Of a DNA stretch of 8,439 nucleotides, positions 6,356-8,439 are shown one piece after another. The notes under the pieces are model-generated. The model saw only the letters and a program-made list of their open reading frames with translations. It searched no databases and was not told where the DNA came from. A program made the translations under genes and the position numbers. The first letter of the stretch is position 1. Each line of letters opens with the position of its first letter. The DNA is from Methanosarcinales archaeon (lineage in GTDB: Archaea > Halobacteriota > Syntropharchaeia > Alkanophagales > Methanospirareceae): positions 1 to 8,439 of the forward strand of contig JAENXH010000044.1 of NCBI GenBank assembly GCA_016649585.1. Direction: 5' to 3'.

Positions 6356-6365
6356 TATATAAAAA
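6356..6365 (-). promoter_or_regulatory. TATA box for the cysteine peptidase gene
   Basis: Minus strand TTTTTATATA contains the archaeal box A consensus. The start site would be near 6333, leaving a leader of about 165 nt before the peptidase ATG. The palindromic TATATA core could also serve the plus strand, but no convincing gene follows there. Confidence 0.55.
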
Positions 6366-6366
6366 T

Positions 6367-6563
6367 GTACTCTCTTAAGCCCGGCAAACAAGCACTTTTA
6401 CGGTTACATTTCTATCCTTTATTCCAGAGCATGATTGACATCACCCCTTTTCTCGCTATAAGCGATTACACCTATTTTTCACCTCCCAAAAACGGCGTAT
6501 TTCGTTCATAGCATCCGCTATTCTCCCTTTTTTCTTTTCATCGCACAGCATTCCACGTTTAGC
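6367..6563. other. Intergenic stretch without a convincing gene
   Basis: About 200 bp between the peptidase promoter and the transposase-like remnant. It holds two minus-strand Shine-Dalgarno-like motifs, GGGGTGAT (6440-6447) and GGGAGGTG (6480-6487). The first is 7 nt before an ATG that opens only a seven-codon frame (6412-6432). A small hairpin TCGCT-ATA-AGCGA lies near 6452-6466. It may be decayed gene starts; no RNA gene or coding region is recognised. Confidence 0.4.
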
Positions 6564-6766
6564 TCAGTTATTCGTGAGATATTCATCGGGTTTTGGAACC
6601 TCCAGTGCGGTCAATATTGCCTCCTGCTGTGGATCCAATCCATTCACATTCAGCAATCTGCTTCTATCTTTGAACCGGTAGCAGACGATTGAGAGGAATT
6701 CAAATTTAAGAAACGCTTGTCTCGCAGTCAGTTTCTCCCATCGCTTTCTGCACAGCATCTCTATAA
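6564..6766 (-). pseudogene. C-terminal remnant of a transposase-like gene, cut by the IS66-type element
   Basis: The frame reads LIEMLCRKRWEKLTARQAF, then a basic stretch YRFKDRSRLLNVNGL, and ends AILTALEVPKPDEYLTNN before a TGA at 6564-6566. The end resembles the tail of IS4/IS1634-type DDE transposases (a REA-type helix, then a final helix with a leucine-proline-rich end), but I cannot prove the family. Upstream the frame runs into the inverted repeat of the IS66-type element at 6767, which is taken as the insertion point. The ATG at 6756-6758 inside the frame has no ribosome binding site. The N-terminal part would be expected on the far side of the inserted element, outside the window. Confidence 0.5.
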
Positions 6767-6788
6767 GTACATGCTCAATAACTTGTGG
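6767..6788 (+). repeat. 3'-side terminal inverted repeat of the IS66-type element
   Basis: GTACATGCTCAATA followed by four bases and GTGG. The same layout is found at both ends of the miniature element. The three copies agree at 16 of 18 fixed positions and vary at the same two internal bases and the four-base spacer. Confidence 0.75.
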
Positions 6789-6802
6789 TAAACTCGCACT
6801 CC

Positions 6803-8218
6803 TCAGTTCGTGATACCAACCTCACAACTCTCACCCCCACCAACAAGTTCAGACAAACTCGGCAGTGAATACCTGTTCGAGAATATATCCCGCAAATACT
6901 CAAAAAAGCTGACACCCTGTTTCCTGCACGTATCCAGTATCGAGAGCATATTCTCCCATGCGGTCCGCCCATCCTCGCTTCTCGTTCCATAACTGATCTT
7001 TCTCTTTATTACCTCTTCTCGCACCGCTATCTCTGCTGTATTGTTATGGAGCGGCGTCTCCAGATAGTCAAGCACGAGCAGTAGCTTCGCTTCCTTCTCC
7101 TTAGTCAATGCTATCCTGTGATCCAGCTCACCGTAACCCGTTTTAGTGGAAAACAGCGAATTAAACCTCCGTTTGACATAAGCCTTCCGGTTTTCATTTG
7201 GATCCTCTTTATATTTTGTAAGCAGTTTATAAAAGTTCCATATCTTTCTTAAAAATTTGTTGAGCAAAATGTAATGATGGTTAAGAAACGGATTCAATTT
7301 TAGATAGTGCCTGATCTCGTGTATCCAGCATAATGCATGGAGCGATGAGATCTCAGAAAACTGCCCTGCGTCATCAGAAACCATTATTTTATCCGTCTGT
7401 TCGCCATCATCCAATCCTAAAATGCCTCTAATCGTATCCCTGTTCTTATTTGGCAGGATAAAGAATACGGTGAACTTCTCATCGCATACAACGTGCGCAT
7501 GATAGTTCGTTCCATCATGTCTCGCGCCTGTGTCATCGATATGGAAATATCTGGCTTGATTCATTCCTGATTCAAAGATCGCTTGCTTTTCGGCAGTAAA
7601 TTCGTCTTTCTTATCCTTAGTCAGGATATTGGAAATCTCGCCTTCGGATATGATGATTCCCGCCTCTTCAAGGATCTTCTGGATCTTATTTTCGGTAACT
7701 CTTCCAGCATAGTAGAGATATACGATGAACGATTTCAGCTCACTCCCGAATTCGGAATCCTGTACATCCTCCGGGAGTTCTGCTTCATAGACTCTGTTCT
7801 CGCTCGGTGAGTAGTAACGCTCGAGTATGTATTCGACATTGTCGGTTTCGAATTTTATATTCTGTTTGATCACGGATCGATAACCTTTAAACTCTGCGTC
7901 TGGTGGGAGTGTGTCTTTATCGACAGGGATATGCTCTGTTCTGTCGATCTTGATTCTGGGCTTCTTACTGCGCTTTGTCCAGTTTTGTGGTTTCTTCTGG
8001 TGATTGTTGGTCTCTCTTGGGGGAGTATTTGAAGGGATGTTTGGTTTGCCCTTCTCGCCTTTCAATCTGTTTATCTCATCCTTCAATCGTTGAGTTTCCT
8101 CGTGGAGTTGGCGGTTGCTTTGAGCTAACTGCTCTATGGTATCGAGAAGTTTCAAAATCAGGGATTTTAGTATATCTTTGTTATTGAAGTCAATGCTTTC
8201 TATATCTAGTGTCTCCAC
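6803..8218 (-). CDS. IS66-family transposase (single-ORF, TnpC type)
   Basis: A 471-residue DDE transposase. Residues 15-56 form an N-terminal leucine-rich coiled coil. A basic proline-rich linker follows (60-90), then the catalytic domain: first aspartate in FHIDDTGAR (D228/D229), second in MVSDDAGQF (D282/D283), the CWIH motif at 297-300, and the glutamate in PLHNNTAEIAVRE (E396). The family's C-terminal block GTRSEDGRTAWENMLSILDT precedes the YLRDIF helix. All catalytic positions are present, so the enzyme is probably functional. Companion genes tnpA and tnpB of classical IS66 elements are not visible, as in single-gene subgroups. The start is taken as GTG at 8216-8218; an in-frame stop lies two codons upstream and no Shine-Dalgarno sequence is seen. 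Expression may depend on coupling or read-in from the IS630 gene 10 bp upstream, or the original 5' region may be lost. Confidence 0.93.
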   Translation of the reverse strand: METLDIESIDFNNKDILKSLILKLLDTIEQLAQSNRQLHEETQRLKDEINRLKGEKGKPNIPSNTPPRETNNHQKKPQNWTKRSKKPRIKIDRTEHIPVDKDTLPPDAEFKGYRSVIKQNIKFETDNVEYILERYYSPSENRVYEAELPEDVQDSEFGSELKSFIVYLYYAGRVTENKIQKILEEAGIIISEGEISNILTKDKKDEFTAEKQAIFESGMNQARYFHIDDTGARHDGTNYHAHVVCDEKFTVFFILPNKNRDTIRGILGLDDGEQTDKIMVSDDAGQFSEISSLHALCWIHEIRHYLKLNPFLNHHYILLNKFLRKIWNFYKLLTKYKEDPNENRKAYVKRRFNSLFSTKTGYGELDHRIALTKEKEAKLLLVLDYLETPLHNNTAEIAVREEVIKRKISYGTRSEDGRTAWENMLSILDTCRKQGVSFFEYLRDIFSNRYSLPSLSELVGGGESCEVGITN

Positions 8219-8228
8219 AATTTAATTC

Positions 8229-8439
8229 TTAGGTATAATACTTGGCCAACTTTTTATCAGCCTTCTCCCTCGTGAACTTCCAGTTGATTTTCTTTTTCTG
8301 GTTATTCCTTCTCTCGGTCCATGAAGCCACTTCTCGGGCCAGCATCTCCTTGTCACCGATCCGCCTGCCAGTGCATTCGATGTCCATCACATTGATCTCG
8401 ATTTCCGCAGCGTTGAGCCAGCTTGCATGCTTTGGTGTG
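8229..8439 (-). CDS. IS630-family transposase, C-terminal part (continues beyond the window)
   Basis: The last 69 codons of a gene entering from the right edge. It begins with TPKHASWLNAAEIEINVMD, the hallmark end of the IS630 catalytic domain in which the glutamate after WLNxA is the third catalytic residue. It continues with RRIGDKEMLAREVASW and ends INWKFTREKADKKLAKYYT before TAA (8229-8231). This matches the usual C-terminal layout of the family (REVxxW...WxFTxxxAxxKL), so the 3' end appears natural. The N-terminus and the first two catalytic residues lie outside the window, so integrity cannot be judged. The stop is only 10 bp from the start of the IS66-type transposase gene on the same strand. 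Confidence 0.9.
   Translation of the reverse strand, partial: TPKHASWLNAAEIEINVMDIECTGRRIGDKEMLAREVASWTERRNNQKKKINWKFTREKADKKLAKYYT

Larger units (their letters stand above)
6767..8228 (-). mobile_element. IS66-family insertion sequence, one end identified
   Basis: The transposase gene (6803-8218) is followed on its 3' side by an inverted-repeat end at 6767-6788, shared with the miniature element at 4353-4554. This puts the 3' boundary at 6767, 36 nt past the stop codon. The partner repeat should appear on the plus strand as TATTGAGCA, two bases, TAC to the right of the gene. It is absent from 8219-8439, where an IS630 transposase gene begins 10 bp away. The right boundary given here is therefore only where recognisable IS66 sequence ends. 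Confidence 0.65.

Noticed and set aside
6365..6511. Plus-strand 48-codon frame beginning MYSLKPGKQ after a TATATAAAA sequence
   Set aside because: No ribosome binding site, and the ATG is too close to the TATA box for a start site between them; composition is unremarkable.
1..8439. CRISPR array, tRNA or rRNA genes
   Set aside because: No regularly spaced direct repeats and no cloverleaf or rRNA-like stretch were seen on either strand.
8395..8439. TTGAGCCAG near 8413 as the missing IS66 end
   Set aside because: It shares only a short TTGAGC core with the repeat, lacks the TAC and GTGG blocks, and lies within codons for the conserved WLNAAE motif of the IS630 transposase.

Overview
The window looks like archaeal chromosomal DNA carrying many insertion-sequence remains. 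The archaeal assignment is an inference. It rests on archaeal-type TATA boxes at fitting distances from genes (TTTTTATATA before the peptidase, TTTATAAAAT before the MscS gene), strong GGTGAT-type ribosome binding sites, and a hairpin followed by a T run acting as terminator. An uncultivated euryarchaeon (methanogen or ANME-like) would fit, but no marker gene fixes the lineage.

Left part (1-3673), plus strand: a KAP-family P-loop NTPase with a C-terminal HEAT-repeat domain overlaps by four bases (ATGA) with a complete adenine deaminase gene. The two should be co-translated. Pairing a KAP ATPase with a purine deaminase is unusual and is the most system-like arrangement here.

Middle part (3671-4604): a minus-strand gene of unknown function follows the C-terminal stub of another unknown gene. 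The stub ends at a 202-bp miniature element (4353-4554). The element has two 22-bp terminal inverted repeats enclosing only an internal slice of an IS66-type transposase gene, which is itself broken by a nonsense codon and a frameshift.

Right-middle part (4605-6366), minus strand: a short MscS-like channel gene and a papain-family (C1) cysteine peptidase. Each has its own promoter and ribosome binding site, with an intrinsic terminator between them. The peptidase mRNA should carry a leader of about 165 nt containing three consecutive strong hairpins, a candidate structured regulatory RNA.

Right part (6367-8439): about 200 bp without a convincing gene, then the C-terminal remnant of a transposase-like gene. 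Next comes an apparently intact IS66-family transposase gene whose 3' side ends in the same inverted repeat as the miniature element. Finally there is the C-terminal end of an IS630-family transposase running off the window. This is a stack of mobile elements; the other end of the IS66 element is not in the window and is predicted to lie beyond the IS630 copy.
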